Below are positions 35,973 through 53,834 of a stretch of 64,000 nucleotides of DNA, in pieces. Origin of the DNA: Nematostella vectensis. Its lineage: Eukaryota > Cnidaria > Anthozoa > Actiniaria > Edwardsiidae. A program made the translations under genes and the position numbers. The stretch covers positions 11,023,296-11,087,295 of the forward strand of contig NC_064035.1 of NCBI RefSeq assembly GCF_932526225.1, read 5' to 3'. Within the stretch, counting starts at the first letter, position 1, and the number at the start of each line of letters is the position of its first letter. Under the pieces are notes generated by a model. It was not told the DNA's origin and made no database searches. It saw only the letters and a program-made list of their open reading frames with translations.

Positions 35973-36287
35973 TTTGCAGAAGATTGCCAAGTGACCGCCC
36001 TTTAATAAAACCACAGCAAACCCGATACACTCCTTGTGTGCAACTCTTTCTCTTTCTCAAAACAAAGACTAAACAAATACCTATTTGAGAGAGCTAGTTT
36101 GATAATACTTATAACCAATGATTTCCAATAAGCAAGGCTATAATTATTAAAGAATTCACGTTGCACTTACCCTCCGTCAGCGTAAACTGGGAAGTTTCTA
36201 AAAAAAAAACACAGGGAACCCAAAGATAAAAGTCATAAGATCCTTATTAGAATAAGAGAGAAAGCGATCAAACAAAGGTGCAAGCGG
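35973..36287. promoter_or_regulatory. Shared MRPL32/SELENOO bidirectional promoter (D2 unit 1)
   Basis: 315 bp between divergent start codons of two mitochondrial-protein genes. It has no TATA box at a convincing position on either side. The arrangement is duplicated intact at 56209-56518. The promoter role is inferred from geometry only. Confidence 0.5.
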
Positions 36288-41337
<5,050 letters not shown>

Positions 41338-41354
41338 GTATAATGAACAATGTG

Positions 41355-41707
41355 CTTATACTTGATATGCTATATCTGCTTTGCCATACTGTGTTTGTTA
41401 TACTTGCTATACTATACTTGATATGCTATACTTACTGTGCTATACTTGCTTATGTTGTTTGTTATGCTATACTTGCCATGCTGTGTTTGTTATACTTGCT
41501 ATACTATACTTGATATGCTATACTTACTGTGCTATACTTGCTTATGTTGTTTGTTATGCTATACTTGCTATGCTGTGTTTATGTTATACTTGCTGTGCTA
41601 TACTTACTATGCTGTTTATTGTGCTATACTTGCTATGCTGTTTTTTATGCTATACTTGCTATGCTGTTTGTTATGCTATACTTACTATGCTATATTTGGC
41701 TATATAG
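41355..41707. repeat. TATACTTGCTATGC-type minisatellite in SELENOO intron 13
   Basis: Degenerate units around GCTATACTTGCTATGCTG, including a ~92-bp higher-order repeat (41390-41560). It ends at the D2 junction. ORFs here (41381-41744, Leu/Cys/Tyr-rich) are repeat artefacts. Confidence 0.85.
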
Positions 41708-41822
41708 TGTGTTTATTTTTTTTCAAATAGTTGTGGAAAATTAGTTAGATCATAAATGGCTTGATAAAAAGATTGTTTTGAAAGAAATAAGAAATAATTA
41801 TTTTTACTCTTTTATGAACCAG

Positions 41823-41868
41823 GAACTACCTGAGGGCCAAGATGAATGCTAAAGACTGGAAGACATGA
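41823..41868 (+). other. Possible chimeric last exon of SELENOO copy 1
   Basis: An acceptor (TATGAACCAG) leads a frame in phase with exon 13. It encodes RNYLRAKMNAKDWKT and then a stop. This does not resemble the SelO C-terminal region. The block holding it (41784-41856) is absent from the equivalent place in D2 unit 1 (after 21832). It may be chance or a replacement 3' end. Confidence 0.25.
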
Positions 41869-44176
41869 GAATTAAAAATCATGTCTTGAAGAGAACAGTA
41901 AGATGTTCTTATTCACTAGTCATTTGATACCCCCACACCCATGGTCCCAGGGAAGGGTGGGGGATTAAACTTGAATAAAAGCCTGTTTCCAAGTTAAGAG
42001 TCAAAAACAGTCGATACCACCACCCCTCTTGACATATTCTGGTTAAAAAGTGGTCTAAAACCCCACATTAACCCCTGACTTCTGCGGGACCATAATGGAG
42101 GGGGCGCAAATGACTAGTTCATTACTATGTGATTCAGCAGTACACACTCATAGGTTTTTTTTAGAACAAGATACTTATATAATATAAAACTAAAAACAAA
42201 CTTTTGCTTTTTAAATAATAACTCTGTAAAGAAAACAGTTTTCTATCAACCTAAAGATAATGGGAAAGGGGATATTTTAGAAAAGTACTGAATATAATTA
42301 TCACATTATTGTTATTATATTTTCTTTTCAAACATTTAAGGAAGAGTCATATTTCTTCCTTTTTCTTCTCCCTGTTGACTATTTTTATGCAATTGATGCT
42401 CTTTGCTATTTCCCCTCTACACCAAAAATAAATTAATGAACAGATTTGATTTTTAAATTAGAAATTTTCATTTATTACTTTCACTTATATTTTCTTTTTA
42501 GGATTTTCTTTCCAAGTCTCTTGCCCATTACATTTATTTGAGATGTTTAGATTTATTTCATTGAATAGTTAGATCCAGGGTTTCTCAAAACACCAAAATA
42601 TAATGCATTACTAGATGTATATTTGTAGATATTAATTTCCATGGGGATGGAAAATCACCACTTAAAATGGTACATTAAATCTTCAGCATTGCATCTTATC
42701 TAAAATTGTGTCTGACACTATATTCCATCTTTGAAATCCTGTTTCATCCATTGTTCTTCGCAAGAACAAAGCTTGTCAGAATGTAGCTTTACAAATGTAC
42801 ATTAATGGAACTTTTATTAAGGGGAAGGGTTTTTTAGGGCAAGATACTTAAACTTTATAACACTAGCAACAATCTTGTTCTTTTTCAATAATAGAATTCT
42901 GTTCACATAGCTTGGATATCAAAGACATGGCCTCTTTAGAGGCCTGTGGTGGTGAAAGGGTTAAGATAATGGGAAAGGGGAAATGTCAAAAAAATGCTCA
43001 ATCAAATTATTTTCATTACTGTTATATTTTTTTCACCAAACATTTCAAGTTGAGTCAATTCACTTTATATCTCCTCTCCCGTCAATTATTTTTTAGTCAA
43101 TTGATATTCTTTGCTTCCTCTCTACCCCAAACATAGATCAACAAAAGGGTTTGGTTTGAAATTAGAAGTTAGCATTTTCAATCTGTTTTTTCTTCATTGC
43201 ATTCATTTGGGAGTAGGCCACCAACATCAAGGCCACTATATGGTAAAGTAGGGTGCACCAATATGTAATGCATGAAAGGAGATATATTTTTGGATTTTAA
43301 TTTCCAGACATTTTTCTGAATATTCGGTCCAATGAAGCAGAGAATCGCCACTAAATCAATACATAAAAATTACAGTATGGCATCTAAACAGTCTAAATAT
43401 ATTATTTTGAATCTTTGGAATGCTGTTACATCCATGACATTTTCTGCACAAGGGCAAAGCTTGTGGGAGTATTGTTTTGATTAAAAAAAAGATATTCATA
43501 ATGGAACTTCTATGATGGGACATAAGAATTTACCATTAGACTCTTGACAACTTTGACAGCCATATCCAATATATCTCAGTAGAGAGCAGGATCCTAGATC
43601 CCCCAATAATACCTTTGATCAGTCAACACAAAAGGTGTTTATGCTGGCTCCCCTTTTAGGCAGTGCCTAAATCTATATATTAGATTTTCTTGACTTGACA
43701 GATCTTGTTAGATGCAGATTACAGTTTACAGAGAGTAACTGTACAGTCTTACACAGAGTACAGTTACAATATTACTATTATGTAAAAGCTGATCATTAAC
43801 CCGACCTCGCTACAACGATATTTTCAATGAATTTTCCTTCATATCGTAAAATCTAGGACCTCTTTCTAACGATACCTCGATTTTACGATACATTTTCTTT
43901 CTACCGAGACATATCGTAAAATCCAGGTTTCACTGTATTAATGTAGTTTTATGGATTGTTAAAGAGAAGGAGGGGGGAATCAAACAAGTTTTTAGGTTTC
44001 TCCTGGGGGGTCAACAAAGTTTTGATGTTGACAAAGGGTGGGGGGTTGTACAGAAAACTCAAGTGAAGTGCCGCTGAATACCGACCAACACCCCCCCCAC
44101 CCCACCCCTCGGCCATAAATAATGAACACTTCTTTTTATCTATGGTTAGGTACTGTTTTTAAGATGTATAACTCAC

Positions 44177-44965
44177 CTTTTTCAAAGTATCCTCTGAACG
44201 CTTTGCTTTTATTGAACGAAAGCTCCTGTTTGTCTTGAAGTGGTAACTTGAAGAACTGTTGTGCTTTTGTTTCAAGTGTAGTGATAGTGCTGTCGGAGAT
44301 TCCATGATCGGTGATATAGAATGCGCCAACATCCGAACATGCCCTCGCAATAGCCTTCGCCAGTCCCGACTCGCCGACTGAATGAAAAGTAAACGCCTGT
44401 TTGTGAAGGGATAAATGTAGTAGAGCCCTATTTTGGCACTTTTTCGGTTAAATAAGAAACGGAAACTTCTAATGAGCGGTCAACCAAGTCCCGTGGCTAG
44501 CCGAGGACACTGTATTCACGAGTGTGCTTGCGACAAGAAGATTTAGAGACCTTTTTGCAAAGCAAAAGAAAATGAAATCTTACTCCAAACAATTAATCTT
44601 AGGGGCCAACAATTAATCTTAGTCTATAGATATTCCTATAATATTAAGATATTAAATAATAGAGTCATTTGAGGAAAATCTGGCACTAGAGGTGAAATAC
44701 AAGGAAAGTTTTCAAACTGGACCAAGTTTACAGTAAGTACGAGAGAGAAATTTTGGACTGTTGTATGTGACCGTTAAATAGTGGGTGACCGCTTAATTGA
44801 GGTTCGACTGTATATTTTTTGTTGTTGTTGTTTTGGCCTTTTTTATGTGCGAGTTGTTGTACGATTTCCAAACTATGATGAGTGAGTCGCACAAATAGCA
44901 TAGATCAATACATTTTTCTCACCTTGCAACAATCTGGATATATTGATTATCGGCACAGAGGACAT
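44177..44965 (-). pseudogene. Orphan dioxygenase exons 1-2 (third copy)
   Basis: Exon 1 (44965-44923, ATG) and exon 2 (44377-44177) are intact and nearly identical to gene 2. Exons 3-5 are absent because the D2 breakpoint lies in intron 2. On the minus strand, transcription from here would run into SELENOO copy 1 in antisense. It is a 5' gene fragment of about 81 residues covering the DIOX_N region. Confidence 0.88.
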
Positions 44966-45112
44966 CTTGACTAACTAGGCTGGTAAAGCAACTTGTCCTG
45001 GGTTTAAAGCAGAGAAATTGGTGGTGAGTCTTTTTAGAGGTCGTGACCGTGTTAGATTTCCCTGTCTAGCGTGATTGGTACACTAAACAAAAATGCTTTC
45101 AGTCGTTCTGTT

Positions 45113-48100
45113 CACTTATGTCCAGAAATGGACTGAGATTCGTATTTTTAGGATACTGTAACTGTGTTTACGATTTTTAGGATTTCTCTAGTTTGTTGGA
45201 TCTTTTAACTCTTGTGACGGATTTGTAGGATTCTCTGTAACCCACTGACGGATTTTTAGGATTCTTCGGATTTTTTGGATTCTGAACCCACTGACGGATT
45301 TTTAGGATTCTTCGGATTTTTGGGATGCTATAACCTACTGACGAATTTGTCGGATTTTTAGGATTCTTCGGATTTTTGGGATGCTATAACCTTTTGACGG
45401 ATTTGTCGGATTTTTGGGATTCTGTAACCCACTTACGGATTTGTCGGATTTTTAGGATTCTGTAGCCCACTAACGGATTTGTCGGATTTTTAGGATTCTG
45501 TAGCCCACTAACGGATTTGTAGGATTCTGTAACCCACTCACGGATTTTTAGGATTTTAGTTTTATGTATGTACCCTGTGTAGAAAGTATAGTCAGGTTAC
45601 GTAATATAAGTCTACCCTTCTGAAATTCTAATTTTTATTATTCTTCGAATTTTTAGAATTCTTTAACCCAGTGACGGATTTGTCGGGTTTGTCTGAATTT
45701 TCGAATTCTTCGGATTTTTCGGATTCTGTAACCCTTGTGTAGGATTTTTAGGATTTTAGTTTTATTTATGTATTTCCCGTGTGTATCCGTGTGTAAACCA
45801 CTGACGGATTTTTCACTTGGTGTTTTTATGCTTATTTAATCTCGCCATTTTCATGTTGTGTAGATTTTTAGTGAGTTTTCAACAGGAAACCATTCCCTGC
45901 CCTGTAAGGAGTGGACAAATCACGGCTGATATCGTTTTCTGGAATTACGTAACAGCATATCATGATTCATCTCTGACAATTGATATGACATTTAGCTGTC
46001 ACCGTGCTTTAGAAGATTGTAAACAACTTTACGAAGTTATTGTAAGTTTTGCTATTATCAAAATGAGACTTTATCACTTGTTTTTTCGTATCACAGCAAT
46101 GTTTTGACAGCTGTTTAAAGACATCGAAAAATCTAGTATTTCTCTTTTTTAATTTAATAATTTAGTATCTACAGTCAAAGATTTGGAAATAATTATAATT
46201 TGCAGATCGGGAACACTGAACAACCGGCGCGCTACCGTTAGCTTTGAGAAACGCTCTTTCTTGACTTGATAAATATCTCCAAAACTTTTCTTGGGGTAGT
46301 TTCTCAAAAGGACCGGTAATTACTGGGCCTGTTTTAGGTTACCAGATTATTTTCTTTATACTTTTCGGGTGCAAATCAGTTCCTCTTGACTGATTTGCGT
46401 TTAATTTTCAGTTGGGGCTTGACCGCTGTTATTTTTGAGCATGTTTACGCTGAATATGTACGATGCCCTTATAAATTTTAATGTATATAAAATATAATAC
46501 CCATTGAATAATTAGAAGAGAATTACACTAATGATCAATGGTTAGGGTCCCCGAATGGTCTTTGGCGAGCACTTGTGAGTACCCCGTTTTTTAAATAAAT
46601 CGAACATTGGAGCACAACAAAAAAAACAATGCGAGCACAGCGGAAAAAAAATTGCGCGAGCATGCGAGCACGGCGGAAAAATGCGCGAAGTGCGAGTATT
46701 AGCCGAATGCTGCGAGCACATCGAAATTTCGGGGGACCATTCGGGGACTCTAGGTTGTTACTATAAGCACAATTTGATTCTGCATTTTAGAACGCACCAG
46801 GACTAAAAAAGAAAAAAAAAATTCTGCTTCTGAGCCATCAAAAAAAAGTTTTTCTATTTTCTAAAAAAAAGTGTATTGTAAATTTTTTTTTCTAAAGGAT
46901 CAGCTAGAAAAATAATGACAGGAATTTTTTTACAGCGCCACACGGAGCCAATGGTTACTGATGAGATGATACGCATACTGTAGACATAGGTACAAAGGCA
47001 AGGATGGTTAAAGATAGGCATCGATAGTGGTTAATAGGTATTGACAGTGGATGATGGTTTTATGCGTAATAGGACATGAACTTTACAACCACGAAGTGTG
47101 AACAGGGCAGTGGAGCACCATGTTATCAAATTTGCTCGATTTGATTTGGCTAGTTGGTAGCTTCTGAAAGGTAAGCTAGTATTTTGGTATATTTCACATA
47201 ACCCGTACAGTTACTGTAGAGGGGAATTACCTGAAAGAATGCCATTTTTGGCTCTAGTTGATAGTAAGTTTCAAATCCATAGAAATGGAACTGAGTTATA
47301 TAAATGAAGATAAGTAGCTAAATAGAGTAAGTACAGTACATTCACATAAAACCATAAGACCTATATTAGTGAAACGGCAGATTATTCTTTATTTCTCTTG
47401 CAGTGGGTCTTGCAATTAAGTTATATATGCTTAATGAACAACCATAGTGATTACACTGATTCTGTACCTATTTTTTTTTCGTACAAATCTACAGAGACAA
47501 TACTAAAGCAGAAATCATAAAAAGATATTCAAACACCATTTGACTAGGTTCCGATTGAGGGTTTAACTCAGAGGGTTTTATGATAATAATAATAAAAATA
47601 ATGATAATAATAATAATGACGATGATAGTAAAAAATAATACTTTATTACGACACTCTTGCTTTCCTTTTTATGCCAAAACTTAAGTGATTGTAGACAGAT
47701 AGCAGACTGAGAAACAAACAAAGCCCAATGAGATAAATGTTCGCACTGTCAGTGTGCACAGCAGTCGAGAAGGCCGAAAGGCACACGAGACGGAACCAGT
47801 GAGCGATGCCGTACTTGCCAAAACATAGCCTGTCTATCAAGAGCATAAGTTGTTTTGTTAAAGTTCTGAGATACAGCATGACAAACTGCTTGGGGGGGGG
47901 GGGGGGGTGCCCACCAAACAAATTTTGCTATACCTTTTGTATTGCATTTCTGTTACTAATTGTCAACTCTTCTTTAATATTAAGGTTTTATTCTTTGAGA
48001 ATAAAGATATGACTAGCTGCAGCCCAGATGAGAAAGCGGAGGGAGTGGTTCAGCTGTCAAGGCTTGGCCTCACTTTGGCAGCACACCAGAGGTTCTATGG

Positions 48101-50170
48101 TGATTGCGTGGCCGCAGCCCAACAAACAGCCGCGGCATTCGAACAGGCCGTGGCAGCAAAAGAAGCGGCTAAAAGAAGGAAGACCATGCCCCATGATTAG
48201 TTTTAAATGTCATGCTTATAACATGCCTACCCTACCATTTGCTAACCTGTTTCATATTGCACCTTTTGGGGTAGTGATTAGAATCTCGATGTTTTTATCC
48301 TGCAATGGCAGTGCCAAGCTTACTTTTGACCACAAGCTATCGGATAATTCTACTCCGAAATGATGTCTAATTTCTTGTTAGCCGCCCCCCAGCGGCCAGC
48401 TAGGGGTCGAGTTACTCATTTACCAGGCGCCTGCGGTTACAAAGCATGTCGTTTGAAAGTGGTACGAGGTAACGCGGCGGGAACCCATCATTTCGGAGTA
48501 AAATTATCCTACAGCCCGTGCTTTGACTTCGCAAGATATTGCGAAAGTTTGCATCATACTGAGTGGTACCAAGAGTCTATTGGTGGAACTCCTTCAGTGT
48601 GACAAGTGAATAATCTGTTTCAACAAAAATACACTAGGTTTTAAGCACAGCCAGGAGCGTGACATGTGAATCCCTAAGCTCCACTAACGCTTTGCCCTTT
48701 AGAAATCGAAGCCAGGGTATACCAGAATCTTGTGTTTTCACAAAAAATGCAGTTTTTTTCAGCAGCAACATACAGATATGATAGTGAAATAGCCAATGAG
48801 TCCCTTCCAGTTTAGTAGTTCAAAGTCTAGTGGAGAGAGAGGAACTAGGGATGAGAAAGGCATAAGAGTATAACCAGTCGTATAACGAAAATGGGTGACT
48901 AATTTCTTGGTTTAGTTATCACGAGTTTTCTTCATGTTGGATTCCTCGGCTAGCAGCGTAGCGTTAGACTTTTTTGTCTAAAATTAACCCAAATAAAACC
49001 CCAAAACCCAGACTTTACAGTCTTTTCCATTCACCTATCATTGCTTTCGTAGATAGTAGTAGTACATAACGAATGAAGTACCTATAAATGGCTTTTTTTA
49101 AAGCATGCTGATCTTCTTGAACATCAGAGAAATGTCTTGCAAATCCATGTATACCTACAACCTAAGTAAGTAAGTAAGCTTATGTATAAAAATCCTTCTT
49201 TGGTTGAAGCACATTACACATACAGAAAGACTTATTGAACTCAGGTCAGGACTGCACCCAGGATTTGGCTTCGAAATCAGAGAAAGTGGACCTAATTTTT
49301 GCGCGGGCGGCGGCGGGATGGGAGGAGGTGAGTTTTTTTTTAATAAAAAAATGTGTCCACCCCCGAAAGAACAAAACGGCATTTGTATGTCATTGCAGTT
49401 TCTCCAAGGGACGTTTGACCGGATTTGGCTTCCAAAAAGTTTGACTGCGTTGTATGCTTTTTATTTTTGTCTACAAACACCGAACCAACGTATTTGCATG
49501 AATCCTGAGTGGCATACAGATCCTAAAAACCCGACAAATCATAAGAATCCGGCAGGGTGTATACGTAACCTGACTACACTTCCTACACAGGGATTACATA
49601 CATAAAAATAAAATCTTAAGAATCCGTGAATGGGTTACAGAATCCTAAAAATCAAAAGAATCCCAAAAATCCTACACAAGGGTTACGGAATCCTAAAAAT
49701 CCGAAGAATCCTAAAAATCCTACACAAGGGTAACAGAATCCTAAAAAATCCGGCAAATCATAAGAATCCGGCAGGGTGTATACGTAACTGACTACACTTC
49801 CTACACAGGGATTACATACATAAAAATAAAATCTTAAGAATCCAAGAATGGGTTACAGAATCCTAAAAATCCTACACAATGGTTAAAGAATCCTAAAAAT
49901 CCGAAGAATCTTAAAAATCAGAAGAATCCTAAAAACAAGAAGAATCCTAAAAAACCGACAAATCATAAGAATCCGGCAGGGTTTATACGTAACTGACTAC
50001 ACTTCCTACACAGGGATTACATACATAAAAATAAAATCTTAAGAATTTGAATGGTTTACAGAATCCTAAAAATCCTTAAGAACCTAAACAATGGTTACAG
50101 AATCCTAAAAATCCGTCAGTGGGTTACAGATTCCTAAAAATTCTAAAGAAAAACCATTACTGGACATATC
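45113..50170. mobile_element. 5.0-kb DNA transposon (copy 2, within D2 unit 2)
   Basis: 5,058 bp with the same 10-bp flanks TCGTTCTGTT (45103-45112 and 50171-50180). It has the same ends, subterminal repeats, nested MITEs (46543-46752, about 48342-48510) and exon-like fragments. It was copied by D2 and did not insert independently, since flanks and insert match. The exon-like frame at 45886-46041 lost one base. Confidence 0.88.
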
Positions 50171-51229
50171 TCGTTCTGTTAACCTAAATTAACGTTTACC
50201 AGTATAAAATATATATGTATTTAAAATAATATTTTCGTTACTTTGCGTTATGCCGCGTGACAGTAAACACTTCATACGCCTGAATTTTATGCGACGTTTA
50301 ATGCGGTCTTTAAACTAGGCCTAATATAGAGAAACCAAGTACCATTATTCTAGCGTTCTTTGTACTGATAAGATCGTGCATTTTTGGACTCTTGTGACGT
50401 TATGCAATGCCTTACTTATGCTTACACTAGTCCCACCCCCAACACAAAACCACTTACTAGATATTGCTGTTGTAATATGTAGAAAAATGGAAAAAATGTA
50501 ATGCGACGGACTAACATTTCGCCTGCTTATAACAATCGTTATGAGGTCATCCTATTTGCTTACGCTATTAGCTAATTATTACTGTGTACCATAAAATGCA
50601 AAAATAGCAACCATAAACTGCTAAAATAGCACAAGTCAATTCTTCAGGAACAAAACTTTGGCATTTTTGATAAGATATTGGTAGGAGCTAGAATCATGAG
50701 CTAGTTTTACCTTAGAACAGAAGGAGTCAGCCCTGTGCTTGTGATGATGTTTTTTCTTGCGGTGGCATTTTGCTCTCTTATGAGTAGGGTCACCTGGTCA
50801 CCAAGTACTCGATAAGTACGCGGGGTATTCAAGTGGGAAACACGATATCATGAACAAAAACAGGGGAAAACGTAAAAATAGCACCTATTTTTGTATTTTG
50901 CCAGACAATCTAAACAATGCTAGGTCTAGATTGGAAATATATGTTTTGTTCAGAGTATAACATATTTGAGCGGGGGGGAGAGACCTTTTTCTTTTAGGTA
51001 CCACTTCGAGCTTGTCCTAGTTCGAAGTGGTACTTAATCTTCCTTAATAAGAGATCGATATTGCACACGAGGCATTCAAGTGAAAAACACGAAATCACGA
51101 AAAAAAAAAAGCAGGAAAAAAAAAACGTAAAGAATACCCAATGTTAAATCTTACGGGAAAGTAAAACTCAACAAAGTTGCGTCTGAATATGTATACTGCA
51201 ACTGATTTGTGCGCGCGGGGGAGGATGGG
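50171..51229. other. Dioxygenase-upstream region, D2 unit 2 (no gene seen)
   Basis: Collinear with 30197-31253. Contains the hairpin at 50998-51033. Confidence 0.7.
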
Positions 51230-51317
51230 TAGTCTCCTGCGCAGCCGTACTTAGTGTCAGTGCCGTTCGTGGTGAGGGATTCGAGACTGACACTATGGAC
51301 GGCTGCGTAGGAGACTA
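51230..51317. mobile_element. Foldback MITE, TAGTCTCC family (D2 unit 2)
   Basis: Same element as 31254-31341, followed by a G run of about 18 (to 51342). Confidence 0.8.
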
Positions 51318-51349
51318 GAGGAGGGGGGGGGGGGGGGGGGGGTTCGTTC

Positions 51350-53270
51350 ACCCATTTGGCGGATCGTTTTCTCTTAGGTACTCTTCTCGACCGCATGGCG
51401 CATGGGCGTAGGAATCAAAAGGTGTTCTCGTTTAAAAACAAGTCCATCACGCACACTTAGTTCGTCTCTGTAGCTATGATACGGTGCCACTAAGGCTGGT
51501 AACTCTTCTATTTACTCTGAGCAGCCACTCTGTGTGACATCCTTCAACTTCTACAAGTAGTCATCTTGAGTGTAGGTGTCTCGATCTTTCGTCCTCTCTT
51601 ATCGGCAGTCTACAGCATTTATCCGTTCAAATAATCCCTGAGTGTTCTGAGTTGTTGGTAGAAATCCCCTACTCAGCGTATAAGCGATGTACATTTCTGG
51701 TCTTTTATGTGTACAGCTCACTTTTGCGCTTCCAGTAATATCCCCTGGAGCCGTTTTGATGCAGTTCTCAAAGGCTTGTTCACGATCGCGGCTAGAGGCT
51801 TGTGGTCTGTCTCTACCTTCACTAGTCGGCCATACAAGAGGCTTGCGGTCTGTCTCTACCTTCACTAGTCGACCATACAAGAGGCTTGCGTTCTGTCTCT
51901 ACCTTCACAAGTCGACCATACAAAGGCTTGTGGTCTGTCTCTACTTTCACTAGTCGACCATACAAGAGGCTTGTAGTCTGTCTCTACCTTCACCAGTCGA
52001 CCATACAAGAGGCTAGTGGTCTGTCTCTACCTTCACTAGTCGACCATACAAAGGCTTGTGGTCTGTCTCTACCTTCACCAGTCGACCATACAAGAGGCTT
52101 GTGGTCTGTCTCTACCTTCACCAGTCGACCATACAATAGGTGAGTGTTATACGGCAAGCATTTCCTTCTCGATCTGCGCGTATCGGGTAACCGCATCGGT
52201 GAGCGCCCGGTTGGCAAAGGCGACAGGTTGCCCGTTCTGTATAAGGGCGGCGCCTAGTCCCTTCTCGCTTGTATCGCACTGTGCGGTCAGCTCTTGTTCG
52301 GTGTCGTTAGTACCTGAGTACAGTCGTCACTAGATCCTCCTGAGTGCAGTCGTCACTAGATCCTTCACTTTCTCGAAGGCTGTGTCATGGCGCCAGCTTC
52401 CACGCGGTCTCCCTGTGTAGAACAGAAAAAAGGTGCAGAATTTATGCTGAATTGTTCAAAGGGTTATGAAATTTGGCAGGGTGATAGATCTTTGCACCAC
52501 GAATAATTCTAGATAGGATGCCACACCCCAAAACAAGGCCCAGACTTTTTCAAGTAGATAAAGGCTAATATATTTCATATTACCGTTACAAGGGCAACGC
52601 CCTTACAACGATACTTCCAGTGTTATAGAGATGTAATTACTACGGTAATAATAAATATAAAACACACTAAATATGCTTGTTAATGATTTTACTCTTTTAT
52701 ATGGATTAACATTAATGCCATGCACAGTTTTTGATGGGATGCCACGCCCAAGTTTGGGTACTTACAGTTTCAAAGGCATGTTTCATTAAGCAAACGATTT
52801 TTCATATGGCGAGGTTGGAAAACATTTTAACGGAGCTTTGTCACCGGGGATCTGTTTATTACATAACGAGTTTGCCTTAATCCACCCAAGAAAGCCGTCG
52901 ATTTTACGTTAGAAACACTGGAAGTATTGTTGAGAGGGCGTTGCCCTTGTAACGATAATATGAAATATATTAGCCTTTATCTACCTGAGAAAGTTTGGGC
53001 CGGTACATTACCATTAAGTGTATGTTTCCTTCATTTTTGTAATAATTAAATCCACCCCTATAAAACTGGAGGTACTTGTTTTTGTGCGTGACATCCTATC
53101 TAGAGAATTAATCGTGGTGCAAAGATCTATCACCCTGCCAAATTTTATAACCCTAATATTAATTTGAACAATTCTGCACCATTTTCCTGCACTAGTGTGT
53201 CAGCTGCTGGATCGGTTCCTCGTCGAGCTGCACATGCCAGTAGCCGTTTCGCGCATCCACCTTTGTGAAC
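51350..53270 (-). pseudogene. Ty3-type pol remnant (D2 unit 2)
   Basis: Same structure as 31365-33281. It includes the eight-unit ETDHKP minisatellite (51790-52137), the foldback element (52423-53189) and the RT fragment (53200-53270). It also has a short tandem duplication, CAGTCGTCACTAGATCCT, at 52321-52365 that unit 1 lacks. Confidence 0.75.
52423..53189. mobile_element. Foldback DNA element inside Ty3 remnant (D2 unit 2)
   Basis: Copy of 32419-33200 with a ~15-bp central deletion near 52860. Confidence 0.8.
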
Positions 53271-53834
53271 AAATTTTAGTGGAGCTTAGGGGACATTTCG
53301 GGAAATTTCCCTTTGCAAGTTTTTCTAGCATGTATTAAAGGCGTATTGTCACCAGTTTACTTCCGGAGGTCCGATGGAAACCTCAACCGTTAAAAGACAA
53401 AAAAATCTATTAGAATCCGAGATATTAAACAGGCCATCTCCTCTAAATTATCAATCACATCCTCAAAGAAACTTCCAATAGACACACTGCTTTCAATATT
53501 TTGAAATATTTTTCGCGTTTTCCGTTAAAAATTATCGGAGATTGTTACGTAATCGACAATGCGGCTTTAACCTCTTGCATACATCCCTATTTTTCTTTTA
53601 CTTTTGTACCACACCATTGATGTGTCTATCGCGCTTTCTTTCCGTGTTAAATTAGAGTAAATAAATTCTTGGGAATGCGCGTGCTTGTAACAAAACTTTA
53701 AAAAGCGGTTTTCTTGCCCATATCAGTTAATGGACACATTAAATGTGACGGACAGTTATAACGTGCTTCATCAATAATAGAACTTTAAACTTGTTTCGCC
53801 TAGTCACACAAAAACGAGGGATTACTATACCCAA

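Noticed and set aside
41381-41744. Leu/Cys/Tyr-rich ORFs resembling a membrane protein
   Set aside because: Encoded by the minisatellite of SELENOO intron 13.
49204-49605. 133-residue + ORF in transposon copy 2
   Set aside because: Overlaps subterminal repeats and a G-rich stretch. The copy 1 frame is broken and no domain is recognised.
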